The notes under the pieces are model-generated. The model was given only the letters and a program-made list of their open reading frames with translations. It made no database searches and was not told the DNA's origin. This document shows, one piece after another, positions 1 to 6,907 of a DNA stretch of 41,380 nt. The position numbers were made by a program, and so were the translations under genes. The stretch is from Bacteroidaceae bacterium. GTDB lineage: Bacteria; Bacteroidota; Bacteroidia; Bacteroidales; Bacteroidaceae. Within the stretch, counting starts at the first letter, position 1. Every line of letters starts with the position of its first letter. Location of the stretch: contig JAGBYI010000190.1 of NCBI GenBank assembly GCA_017628845.1, forward strand, positions 1 to 41,380. Direction: 5' to 3'.

Positions 1-116
1 ATGTCCTGAAACAGGTCCTGCACCTCGTCGTTGTCCTTGGAAAACATATAGCACACGGTGTATATGGTGGACTTGTGCCGGTGCACGAACTCCGAAAATT
101 CTTGTTCTTGGTTCAT
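1..116 (-). CDS. RNA polymerase ECF-type sigma factor, N-terminal fragment
   Basis: The reading frame begins with ATG at 114-116 and runs off the left edge, so only about 38 residues are visible (starting MNQEQEFSEFVHRHK). The pattern of an acidic start, a FVxxH...IYTVCYMF stretch and the DEVQDLFQD ending matches region 2 of extracytoplasmic-function sigma-70 factors, which binds core polymerase and the -10 element. In Bacteroidales such genes are often followed by an anti-sigma factor and membrane transport genes, which would lie outside the window. No clear TAnnTTTG promoter was seen upstream. The identification rests on a short fragment, so the subfamily cannot be given. Confidence 0.75.
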   Translation of the reverse strand, partial: MNQEQEFSEFVHRHKSTIYTVCYMFSKDNDEVQDLFQD

Positions 117-480
117 GATTGTTTGTTTCTTCCGTTCTCTTATTCTACACTTTAGACGCAAGAGGATGGTGTTTTATTACATCTGCCGTTAATTAATTTG
201 CATATTTTTATTATCAGTGTCCTTCCCACGCCCTCTCTCTCCTTGATTTTCGGTATTGAACGGGTGTCATGAGGGCAAAACAATTTACTCAAATTTGGCG
301 ATGCCGAACGGAACCTACGTAGGAAGCGAGAGCAGAAGCATGGTAGAGACACTGCGTGCAGCGTCCGAGAACGACAAACAAAGCGGACGCCGCCCTCATA
401 GGCGGAACCCTTCCACTGACCGGCTACTATCTGTGGTGGAAGCACGGACGCAAGCGCTGACAAGTATATAAGCACAAAGC
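117..480. other. Intergenic region with consecutive hairpins; possible structured RNA or intergenic repeat
   Basis: No convincing gene is present between the sigma factor gene and the terminator at 481-517. Three consecutive inverted repeats can be read: GCGTCCG 361-367 with CGGACGC 384-390, CCGCC 390-394 with GGCGG 401-405, and CTTCCAC 410-416 with GTGGAAG 436-442. A further CGGACGC at 446-452 could pair alternatively with the first arm. Two overlapping open frames exist (152-487 minus; 256-471 plus, TTG start), but neither looks like a protein. A small RNA or a multicopy intergenic element is possible; orientation and promoter are unclear. Confidence 0.3.
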
Positions 481-517
481 AAGGCACAGAACACGACGAA
501 AGACGGTTCTGTGCCTT
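481..517. terminator. Strong bidirectional hairpin terminator
   Basis: A perfect 12-bp inverted repeat, AAGGCACAGAAC at 481-492 and GTTCTGTGCCTT at 506-517, encloses a 13-nt loop. T-rich sequence follows on the plus side and a moderately T-rich stretch on the minus side. It lies 20 nt beyond the stop of the minus-strand lipoprotein gene, whose transcript it probably ends. Confidence 0.7.
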
Positions 518-536
518 GTTGTATTGTTGTATTTTC

Positions 537-950
537 TCAGTTGCGTTTCATGCTCATTACCACATTGCCATCATGGTCCTTGGCCTTAAGTATGGAATCC
601 TGTATCTCCAGTGTGACGCACTGGCCGAGTGCAGTCATTATGGCCATTTCCACATCCATGTCGTGTCCCATCATGGTTGTTGCGCCCATCTGGTCAAAGA
701 AGATGCTGTCGCCCTTAAGGGTATATTGACCGAAGAAAGTGTTTACCGAGGCATGTCCGTTTACCATGCCGCTATCTGAGAACTGGATAAAGGGTTTTGT
801 TTCGGTGCTATCCGTACCCATGCCGTTGGCCTCAACTATGTTCCACTGACCGATTACATTGGGTTCGCTTGCATTGCCGTTGCTCTTTTCAATGGCACAA
901 CTACAAATTGACAAGCATGCTACAAGAGCGGGAAATAATGTCTTTTTCAT
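537..950 (-). CDS. META-domain (HslJ/DUF306-like) lipoprotein
   Basis: This 137-aa protein begins MKKTLFPALVACLSICSC, a lipoprotein signal peptide with the lipobox I-C-S-C, so the mature protein should be lipid-anchored. The rest is a single META domain: a GQWNIVEANG opening strand, KPFIQFSDSG, then a VNTFFGQYTLKGDSI segment and a TTMM/ALG stretch, as in HslJ and Bacteroidetes DUF306 lipoproteins. The family is linked to envelope stress or heat-inducible functions, but its biochemistry is not established. An in-frame upstream ATG at 986 would overlap the promoter box at 984-991 and hide the signal peptide, so the start at 950 is preferred. It appears monocistronic with a strong terminator at 481-517. 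Confidence 0.8.
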   Translation of the reverse strand: MKKTLFPALVACLSICSCAIEKSNGNASEPNVIGQWNIVEANGMGTDSTETKPFIQFSDSGMVNGHASVNTFFGQYTLKGDSIFFDQMGATTMMGHDMDVEMAIMTALGQCVTLEIQDSILKAKDHDGNVVMSMKRN

Positions 951-983
951 ATTGGTAACTGTATCTTTGTTTTGTTGCAAGTG

Positions 984-991
984 CAAAGATA
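984..991 (-). promoter_or_regulatory. -7 box of the META lipoprotein gene
   Basis: TATCTTTG on the minus strand matches the Bacteroidetes TAnnTTTG -7 consensus, about 35 nt upstream of the ATG at 950. No clear TTTG was seen at the expected -33 distance. A second match, TATCTTTG at 962-969, lies on the plus strand and has no obvious gene close enough to serve. Confidence 0.45.
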
Positions 992-1229
992 TGTCTATTA
1001 TGGAAAAGGTAGAAAGGATTTCTCCTAAAATCAGCAGTATTCTCCCTATAAAGCCATGTTTTTATGCCTTTGTAAGCACTGGGCATATGCCTTTGCCTTT
1101 CGTGCGTGTGCGCGCGTATATATTATATATATAAGGTGCAATACGTATGTTTTAGTCCAAAAGTGCACAAAAAATACACTATATTGTCTAAATTTTCTTG
1201 ATTTGTGCACATGTATTGCAAAAATGTGT

Positions 1230-1237
1230 TACCTTTG
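1230..1237 (+). promoter_or_regulatory. -7 box of the FadL-type transporter gene
   Basis: TACCTTTG matches the Bacteroidetes -7 element. A TTTG at 1202-1205 lies 24 bp upstream, slightly farther than the usual 19-21. The ATG at 1269 follows about 25 nt after the predicted start of transcription. Confidence 0.6.
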
Positions 1238-1268
1238 CACCCGGATTTACACAAACAATGTAAAATAT

Positions 1269-2693
1269 ATGAAAAAGATTGTAACTTCTTTGGCCGTAGG
1301 TTTGGCCGCAACATCAGCTTTCGCTGGTGGTCTTTTGACAACAACTAATCAGAATGCTCACAGCTTGCGTTTCTTCGCACAGGACGCAGACATCAACCTC
1401 ACCAGCCTCTATGCCAACCCCGCTGGTCAGGCTTTCCTGAATAAGGGCTGGCATATTAGCGCTTCTGCAATGACCGCTATGCAGAGCCGTACAATTCAGA
1501 GCACTTTCCCTCTCTTTGCTTTGAATCAGAACAACAATAGTGCTACTCATACTTTTAAGGGTGAGGCTTTCGCTCCTGTAGTTCCTTCATTCGACTTTGC
1601 TTACGTTCAGGACAAGTGGAGCATATCTGCTCGCTTCGGTGTAGTAGCAGGTGGTGGTACTTGCGAGTTTGAGGACGGTTTGGGTTCTTTGGAGGCTCTG
1701 ACCATCAAGAACGGTATCGCTGGTATTGCTCAAAAGTGGGCAGAGGCTGCTGGTCCGGCAACCGTAATGGGTTATATGCAGCAGGGTATGAGCCAGGCTG
1801 ATGCTATGGCCAAGATGCAACAGGATGCTGTCGCTTACGGTCAACAGAACTTTAAGAGCTACACAGTTAATCCTTACATGAAGGGTACTCAAAACTACTT
1901 CGGTTTCCAGGTAGGTGGTACATACAAGTTCCTTGACAACCTTTCTGCTTATGTTGGTGTTCGTGGTGTATTTGCTTCATGTGCATATGTTGGCGGTATT
2001 AAAGATGTTACCGTTAATGGTCAAGAAACAGGTACCAACATGTCTTTGGATTGCCAGCAGTCTGGTTTCGGAATCACTCCTATCATCGGTATCCACTACC
2101 GTCCCATCAAGGGTTTGGAAATTGCTGCCAAGTATGAGTTCATGACAAAGATCAACCTCACAAATAAGACAACTCCCGAGAGTGCAGCTGTAACAGAAGT
2201 TCTGCCCTTGTACAAAGAAGGTATGAAGGTTCGTACCGACATGCCTGCCCTGCTGAACATCGGTGCTCAGTACAGTCCAATAGAGAATGTTAAGGTTGCC
2301 GCTTCTTGGCGTTACTATTTCGACAAGGGTGCTACCAAGGATGGTTACGTGAATGGCGAGAAGGTAAACATGAACGACCTCATCGACAACAACACCATGG
2401 AGTTCCTTGCTTCTGCAGAGTGGAAGTTCTGCAAGTGGGTAGCCGCTTCTTTCTCATGGCAGAACACCAGCTATGGTCTGTCTGACGCTTACATGAGCGA
2501 TACCGACTTCAACTTGAGCAGCAACTCCATTGGTACTGGTCTTCGCATCTATCCTTGCAAACTCCTGACCATTGACCTCGGTTATATGCATACCTTCTAC
2601 AAGGATCGTGCAGTTACTGATGCTAACGGCATCAACAACCTCTACTCTCGTACAAACGACGTAGTTGGCGTAGGTCTGAACTTCGCATTCTAA
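1269..2693 (+). CDS. OmpP1/FadL/TodX-family outer-membrane transporter
   Basis: A 474-aa protein with the signal peptide MKKIVTSLAVGLAATSAFA. It is followed by the FadL-family N-terminal pattern, in which a hydrophobic NAHSLRFFAQDAD stretch leads to LYANPAGQAFL. The body alternates glycine- and aromatic-rich strands typical of an outer-membrane beta-barrel and ends in an aromatic-terminated strand, VGVGLNFAF. FadL proteins carry long-chain fatty acids or other hydrophobic compounds across the outer membrane. The frame is open upstream to 1056, but the promoter at 1230-1237 and the signal peptide fix the start at 1269. The next gene, 309 nt downstream, encodes a fatty-acid-activating fusion, which supports a fatty-acid substrate by inference; the true substrate is unknown. 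Confidence 0.85.
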   Translation: MKKIVTSLAVGLAATSAFAGGLLTTTNQNAHSLRFFAQDADINLTSLYANPAGQAFLNKGWHISASAMTAMQSRTIQSTFPLFALNQNNNSATHTFKGEAFAPVVPSFDFAYVQDKWSISARFGVVAGGGTCEFEDGLGSLEALTIKNGIAGIAQKWAEAAGPATVMGYMQQGMSQADAMAKMQQDAVAYGQQNFKSYTVNPYMKGTQNYFGFQVGGTYKFLDNLSAYVGVRGVFASCAYVGGIKDVTVNGQETGTNMSLDCQQSGFGITPIIGIHYRPIKGLEIAAKYEFMTKINLTNKTTPESAAVTEVLPLYKEGMKVRTDMPALLNIGAQYSPIENVKVAASWRYYFDKGATKDGYVNGEKVNMNDLIDNNTMEFLASAEWKFCKWVAASFSWQNTSYGLSDAYMSDTDFNLSSNSIGTGLRIYPCKLLTIDLGYMHTFYKDRAVTDANGINNLYSRTNDVVGVGLNFAF

Positions 2694-2749
2694 AAAAAAA
2701 GAGGAATGTGCGTACCAATACATACATTAGATAAGTAACTATTCTGTTT

Positions 2750-2800
2750 TTGAGCGACAATACCATTTCGGGTAATAAAACGAGTGGTCTTGTCGCTCAA
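2750..2800 (+). terminator. Long-loop inverted repeat after the FadL gene
   Basis: TTGAGCGACAA at 2750-2760 pairs perfectly with TTGTCGCTCAA at 2790-2800, and the 29-nt loop contains a further ACCA/TGGT pairing (2762-2765 with 2785-2788). It starts 57 nt past the stop codon. There is no T-tract after it, so it could be a weak terminator, a transcript-end stabiliser or a regulatory hairpin. The rest of 2694-3002 holds only the promoter of the next gene. Confidence 0.45.
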
Positions 2801-2886
2801 TATTATAAGATTAGACTCGAAAAGAGAGTTGAAAATACCTGCAAAGGGACTATTTAAGGTCCTAATTGCTGAATAACTCCTGTAAG

Positions 2887-2919
2887 TTGCAATCTTTAAG
2901 AAATATTTCAGTAACTTTG
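2887..2919 (+). promoter_or_regulatory. Promoter of the AMP-ligase/ACP/acyltransferase gene
   Basis: TTG at 2887-2889, a 22-bp spacer and TAACTTTG at 2912-2919 fit the Bacteroidetes promoter consensus. Transcription would begin near 2925, giving a leader of about 78 nt before the ATG at 3003. Confidence 0.55.
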
Positions 2920-3002
2920 TGTAGGCATGGAGCATGCTAATTTTGCTAATTATGCGTCTGCATACAACCAAAAGTCACAATATAATATACTCCTGAACAA
3001 AT

Positions 3003-5495
3003 ATGTTTTACGAAAACAAGATCAAGGTTATTGACCGTGTGGCCATAGTAACTCCCACCGAGGAGATTTCCTATGCCGAGATGCTTGCCAACATCCGCAA
3101 GTATGCACAATACGTGTCGAAGGAAAAGGGAGCAAAGACAATTGTCTTCGCAGAAAACTGTGTGGAATGGATATACAGTTTCTTCTCCATCTGGCAGAAC
3201 CGTGGCATAGCCATTCCCGTGGATGCCAGCAGTACCGTGGACGACGTGGCATATATAATGAACGATGCCCAGCCCGATGCCATTTGGGTTACAGAACAGA
3301 CAGAGGCCGTGGCACTGGAAGCCATAAAGAAGGCTGGCGTGAACACCGTGGTTCTTCGAATGGACGACCTTACGGGACTTCGCTCTCACGAGATGACCAA
3401 GGAAACGGGTATCAGTTTTGAGGATAGCGACGTGTGCGTAATCCTCTATACTTCTGGTACCACAGGATTCCCCAAGGGCGTAATGCTCACCTTCTACAAC
3501 CTGCTGGTAAACATCAATGCCATCTCGTCCAAGGAGGTGCCCATCTTCAACAAGAACAGCAGCACCCTCATCCTTCTGCCCTTGCACCACGTCATGCCGC
3601 TGGTGGGCACACTGGTAGCCCCCATATTCACCGAATCGCAGGTGGTTCTTTGCCCCACAATGTCTGGTCCCGACATCATGGCGGCTCTGCAAAAAGGTAA
3701 GGTAACCGTAATGGTTGCCGTTCCCCGTCTGTGGCAGACACTCTATTATGGTATCAAGAAGAAGATTGACGCAAAGGGTGCTGTGGCTCGCGCACTCTAC
3801 AGCTTGTGTGAGAAAGTGGGCAGTTATGCATTCTCCAAGAAGATATTCGCCAGTGTTCACGAGAATCTGGGCGGCAACCTCCAGTATTGCGTCAGCGGTG
3901 GTGCTGCGCTGGACACCGAGATAGGTGTAGGCATGAGGACCCTGGGTATCACTGTGCTCGAGGGCTATGGCATGACCGAGACCTCGCCCATGATCAGTTT
4001 CACACGCCCCGGCGACATCATCCCCGGATGCTCAGGCCTTCCCTTGCCCTGTTGCGAGTGCAAGATTATCGACGGCGAACTGTGTGTAAAGGGCGACAAC
4101 GTAATGAAGGGATACTACAACCGCCCCGAGGAAACCGCAGCCCTCTTCGACGAGGACGGCTATCTGCATACGGGCGACCTGGCACGCTTCGACGAGAAGG
4201 GTAGGGTGTACATCACCGGCAGAAAGAAGGAAATCATCGTCCTGTCCAACGGCAAGAACGTGCAGCCAGTGGAGATAGAGTTCAAGTTGGAGAAGTACGA
4301 CCAATACGTGAAGGAGTGTGCTGTGTCTTACTACAACGACAAGCTCGTTGCCGTAATTGTGCCTCAGGACGATATTGCCAAGGGCAAGACCGATGCCGAG
4401 ATCGAGGCCCTGCTCAAGCACGAGGTGCTGGAACCCTACAACAACGAGGCAATGAACTACAAGAAGGTGATGTCCATCTTCGTCCTGCATGGTGCACTGC
4501 CTCGCACACGTCTGTCCAAGATACAGCGCTTCAAGGTTCTGGATATGCTCAAGAACGGAGTTTCAACCGCCAACACCCAGGTAGAGGAAATTGTAGAGCC
4601 TGATATGGAGGAATACCGCATCATGCGCGACTATGTCATGAAGGAGAAGAAGTTGGATGTGGTTCGCCCCACCGATCATCTTGAGACCGACCTCGGCCTT
4701 GACTCTTTGGACCGTGTCAGTATGCAGGAGTTCATCATGCAAACCTTCGGTGCAGAGGTAAATGCAGACAGCATCCTCTCGTATGCCACTCTGGAGAATC
4801 TTGCCAAGCACATATCAAAGGCCAAGACACACATGGACGTGGCAGAGGATATAGACTGGCACAATCTGCTTACAAGCACACCTGCCATTGTGCCCTCTTC
4901 CTCCAATGCCCTGCTGCCCCTGGGTGCCAAGACATTAAAGCTGTTCAACCATCTCTATTTCCGCCTCAGTCTCAAGGGTAAGGAGAACATTCCTGCCAAC
5001 GGTCCCTTCATCATAGCTCCCAACCACGAGAGTTTCCTGGATGGTCCCATGGTTTCCAGCGGATTGTCATGGAATACTATCAGGAATACATATTTCTATG
5101 CCACCGAGGAACACTTCAATACCGCTTTCAAGCGTTCAGTAGCACATGGCAGCAATGTGATTCTCATGCAAAAGTCCGACCTGAAGAACTCCATCCAGTA
5201 CATGGCACAGGCATTGCGTGCAGGCAAGAATCTGATGATATTCCCCGAGGGTCGCCGCACCAACACTGGCGAGATGGGTGAGTTCAAGAAGACCTTTGCC
5301 ATTCTGTCCAAGGAGTTGCAGATACCCATTCTGCCTGTGCGTATTACAGGTGCTTTTGAGGCACTTCCTCGCCAGAAAACCTTGCCCCGCCCCCGTAAGA
5401 TTACTGTGGAGTATCTGCCGGCCATCATGCCTGATCCCACTAAGTCTTACGACGAGATTGCCGAACAGGTAAAGAAGGCTATATCTATGGTTTGA
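3003..5495 (+). CDS. Fused AMP-dependent acyl ligase / acyl carrier protein / PlsC-type acyltransferase
   Basis: An 830-aa protein with three domains in order. Residues about 1-515 are an ANL-family adenylate-forming ligase: YTSGTTGFPKG at 149-159, GYGMTET at 321-327, HTGD at 389-392 and GRKKEII at 406-412. Residues about 530-605 are an acyl-carrier domain with the phosphopantetheine serine S568 in DLGLDSLD. Residues about 640-830 are a PlsC-type acyltransferase with NHESFLD (674-680, the NHx4D motif) and FPEGRRT (747-753). By family knowledge the ligase would adenylate a fatty acid, load it on the built-in carrier, and the acyltransferase would move it to an acceptor such as a lysophospholipid. 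E. coli Aas joins comparable activities in the opposite domain order and uses a separate ACP. The acceptor is not evident; sphingolipid genes lie within 4 kb. Confidence 0.9.
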   Translation: MFYENKIKVIDRVAIVTPTEEISYAEMLANIRKYAQYVSKEKGAKTIVFAENCVEWIYSFFSIWQNRGIAIPVDASSTVDDVAYIMNDAQPDAIWVTEQTEAVALEAIKKAGVNTVVLRMDDLTGLRSHEMTKETGISFEDSDVCVILYTSGTTGFPKGVMLTFYNLLVNINAISSKEVPIFNKNSSTLILLPLHHVMPLVGTLVAPIFTESQVVLCPTMSGPDIMAALQKGKVTVMVAVPRLWQTLYYGIKKKIDAKGAVARALYSLCEKVGSYAFSKKIFASVHENLGGNLQYCVSGGAALDTEIGVGMRTLGITVLEGYGMTETSPMISFTRPGDIIPGCSGLPLPCCECKIIDGELCVKGDNVMKGYYNRPEETAALFDEDGYLHTGDLARFDEKGRVYITGRKKEIIVLSNGKNVQPVEIEFKLEKYDQYVKECAVSYYNDKLVAVIVPQDDIAKGKTDAEIEALLKHEVLEPYNNEAMNYKKVMSIFVLHGALPRTRLSKIQRFKVLDMLKNGVSTANTQVEEIVEPDMEEYRIMRDYVMKEKKLDVVRPTDHLETDLGLDSLDRVSMQEFIMQTFGAEVNADSILSYATLENLAKHISKAKTHMDVAEDIDWHNLLTSTPAIVPSSSNALLPLGAKTLKLFNHLYFRLSLKGKENIPANGPFIIAPNHESFLDGPMVSSGLSWNTIRNTYFYATEEHFNTAFKRSVAHGSNVILMQKSDLKNSIQYMAQALRAGKNLMIFPEGRRTNTGEMGEFKKTFAILSKELQIPILPVRITGAFEALPRQKTLPRPRKITVEYLPAIMPDPTKSYDEIAEQVKKAISMV

Positions 5496-5529
5496 GGCTT
5501 TGTCTGTACATAAGCATCTATACAATATT

Positions 5530-5566
5530 GAAGAGCGTTGTGATTCGTGACATCATGACGCTCTTC
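5530..5566 (+). terminator. Terminator of the acyl ligase fusion gene
   Basis: A 15-bp stem with two G-T wobble pairs, arms 5530-5544 and 5552-5566 around a 7-nt loop, is followed by the T-rich TGCTTTTCTG. It begins 34 nt after the stop codon. Confidence 0.7.
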
Positions 5567-5620
5567 TGCTTTTCTGTGTACTTTATGTTGTTCCGGTGCC
5601 AACATATCCATGCTCTCTGC

Positions 5621-5651
5621 TTGTATAATTTCTGAAAAACCAGTACCTTTG
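5621..5651 (+). promoter_or_regulatory. Promoter of the 234-aa hypothetical gene
   Basis: TTG at 5621-5623, a 20-bp spacer and TACCTTTG at 5644-5651 match the Bacteroidetes consensus well. The ATG at 5700 lies about 43 nt after the predicted start of transcription. Confidence 0.65.
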
Positions 5652-5699
5652 TAACGTGGTGACACACCCCCCACCTAATATTATAACCTTATACGCGCC

Positions 5700-6404
5700 A
5701 TGTTTGTTGATTCACGTAAACTCCGAGCCTTGCTGAGCGAACCGGATGCACTGCTTTCCTATTTACATGGAATGAGCAATTCGCAGTTTAGAGATGCCAG
5801 CCGCATGCTGGGTGAGAGTTTGCTCGTGGACATCCCCGATGAGGACTTTTGGCCTCTGTTCAGGTGCTTGTTCTTCAGCAATAGAAAGGCATACCTTGGT
5901 ACACTGCTCAAGGCTCTTGTTTTCAGAATAAAGAAGAAGGGTAGGGTTGCCGGTTCTTTGGATATGGGACAGGTGGGGCTATGGAATAGAGACTTCGAGC
6001 TTGTCTGTATGGAGTTAACTGAAACCGACTGCAAGAAGGTGCTTATGGCAATGCTTCCCATGATGGAAAGTCCAGAAGATGCAGAGCGCTTGTTTGTGCA
6101 GTGCGGGCAGAGTGAGGCTTTGCCAAGGATACCTTATTTGTTGCAGATACAGACGCTTCCCTGTGCCTATCTTCTGTTAAAGGCACTGAGGTATGTGGAG
6201 CATGATAGAGCCTTGCTTATCCGTACATGTCATTTTCTTATGAGAAGAGGTGATGAGTGTAGTTTCAATGTTGCCAGTCTCATACGCATTTCGTTTGGTT
6301 TGGATGAGGTGCATGGGACATTCTCCCTTTCCCTGGAACCTTACCAACTGGCTCGCGTAGAGCAGAATTACGAGGCTTTTTGCCAGACTCTTGCTTTTTC
6401 TTGA
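5700..6404 (+). CDS. Hypothetical protein, 234 aa, likely all-helical
   Basis: I do not recognise this protein. It has no signal peptide, no membrane segment and no obvious catalytic motif. It is rich in Leu, Arg, Glu and Cys and reads as successive amphipathic helices (for example LRALLSEPDALLSYL and LLKALRYVEHDRALLIRTC), suggesting a soluble helical-repeat fold. It has its own good promoter (5621-5651) and is set off by terminators and repeats, so it seems monocistronic. It sits between the acyl ligase fusion and serine palmitoyltransferase, but nothing in its sequence ties it to lipid metabolism. Codon usage resembles its neighbours. Confidence 0.65.
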   Translation: MFVDSRKLRALLSEPDALLSYLHGMSNSQFRDASRMLGESLLVDIPDEDFWPLFRCLFFSNRKAYLGTLLKALVFRIKKKGRVAGSLDMGQVGLWNRDFELVCMELTETDCKKVLMAMLPMMESPEDAERLFVQCGQSEALPRIPYLLQIQTLPCAYLLLKALRYVEHDRALLIRTCHFLMRRGDECSFNVASLIRISFGLDEVHGTFSLSLEPYQLARVEQNYEAFCQTLAFS

Positions 6405-6442
6405 CTATTTCCGTCCGGTTTTCATGCATTACGATTTGCTGA

Positions 6443-6541
6443 TTTCTGGAGTCCAGAAAATGCCCTCCCGAGGACCGGCCCGAAAGAACCGGGAACTCTC
6501 GCCTCGGTCCTCGGGAGGACAGACGTCCGCCCTCGGGAGGG
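6443..6541. repeat. GC-rich nested inverted-repeat element
   Basis: TTTCTGGA (6443-6450) and TCCAGAAA (6452-6459) form a near-palindrome. Next, CCTCCCGAGGACCG (6464-6477) pairs perfectly with CGGTCCTCGGGAGG (6505-6518), and CCTCGGGAGGG at 6531-6541 can pair alternatively with the first arm. TTTTT follows at 6544-6548, so the last hairpin might terminate the upstream gene. The composition is much more GC-rich than the flanks. It could be a REP/BIME-like intergenic element; copy number cannot be judged here. Confidence 0.55.
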
Positions 6542-6614
6542 TATTTTTCCGTATTGCCGGACAGACAAAAAGTCTCCCAGTGTGGTGGGACCAAATTATT
6601 GTCCAGAATCGGCC

Positions 6615-6642
6615 ATTAACTCCAATTCGGTCATATGCGTTA
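6615..6642 (-). repeat. Diverged copy of a ~28-bp interspersed repeat
   Basis: On the minus strand this segment reads close to TTACGMGCTAATGACC followed by RATTKGGRGTT, the sequence shared by 6790-6818 and 31000-31028. It is the most diverged of the three copies, with several substitutions and a one-base shift. Confidence 0.4.
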
Positions 6643-6745
6643 TGATGATAATAGCCTGTGTTTTTGAACGGATGTTTTCTTGCTTTGAGGGATCAAAGGG
6701 TGGGGCATTGTAAAAGAGAAGCAATAAGGCAGATGACAAAAAACA

Positions 6746-6818
6746 TCATTAGCGCGTAACAGTCTAATGAACCGGTTAGGGTTAAACCATTACGCGCTAA
6801 TGACCAATTTGGAGTTTA
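6746..6818. repeat. Inverted repeat pair containing interspersed-repeat copies
   Basis: TCATTAGCGCGTAA (6746-6759) is a perfect 14-bp inverted repeat of TTACGCGCTAATGA (6790-6803). The right arm continues into CCAATTTGGAGTTTA (6804-6818), matching the copies at 6615-6642 and 31000-31028. The left arm with its flank (ACAGTCTAAT) recurs at 31013-31036 with one substitution. Together with the element at 6443-6541, this accounts for most of the 503-nt gene-free stretch 6405-6907; I see no gene in it. Confidence 0.55.
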
Positions 6819-6907
6819 GATGCAGGCAAATGATGGCACTTAAAGATGGCACATCCTGCTATGTCTGTGGCAATGAATGTTCCATTGCCTTTGTGCTCTG
6901 TCCGTGC

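Noticed and set aside
152-487. Open frame of 111 codons on the minus strand and an overlapping 71-codon frame (256-471) on the plus strand
   Set aside because: They overlap each other and run through hairpins and the terminator. Composition is unlike the neighbouring proteins (Arg/Ser/Cys-rich), and neither has a promoter or a recognisable domain.
1056-1268. N-terminal extension of the FadL-type protein to an ATG at 1056
   Set aside because: The extension would lie upstream of and across the -7 box at 1230-1237 and would bury a clear signal peptide.
2946-3860. 304-codon minus-strand frame inside the acyl ligase gene
   Set aside because: It is antisense to conserved ligase motifs and has His/Cys/Gly-rich non-protein-like composition.
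6746-6803. Terminal inverted repeats of an insertion sequence
   Set aside because: Only 30 nt lie between the arms and no transposase or target duplication is visible, so it is reported as an interspersed repeat, not a mobile element.
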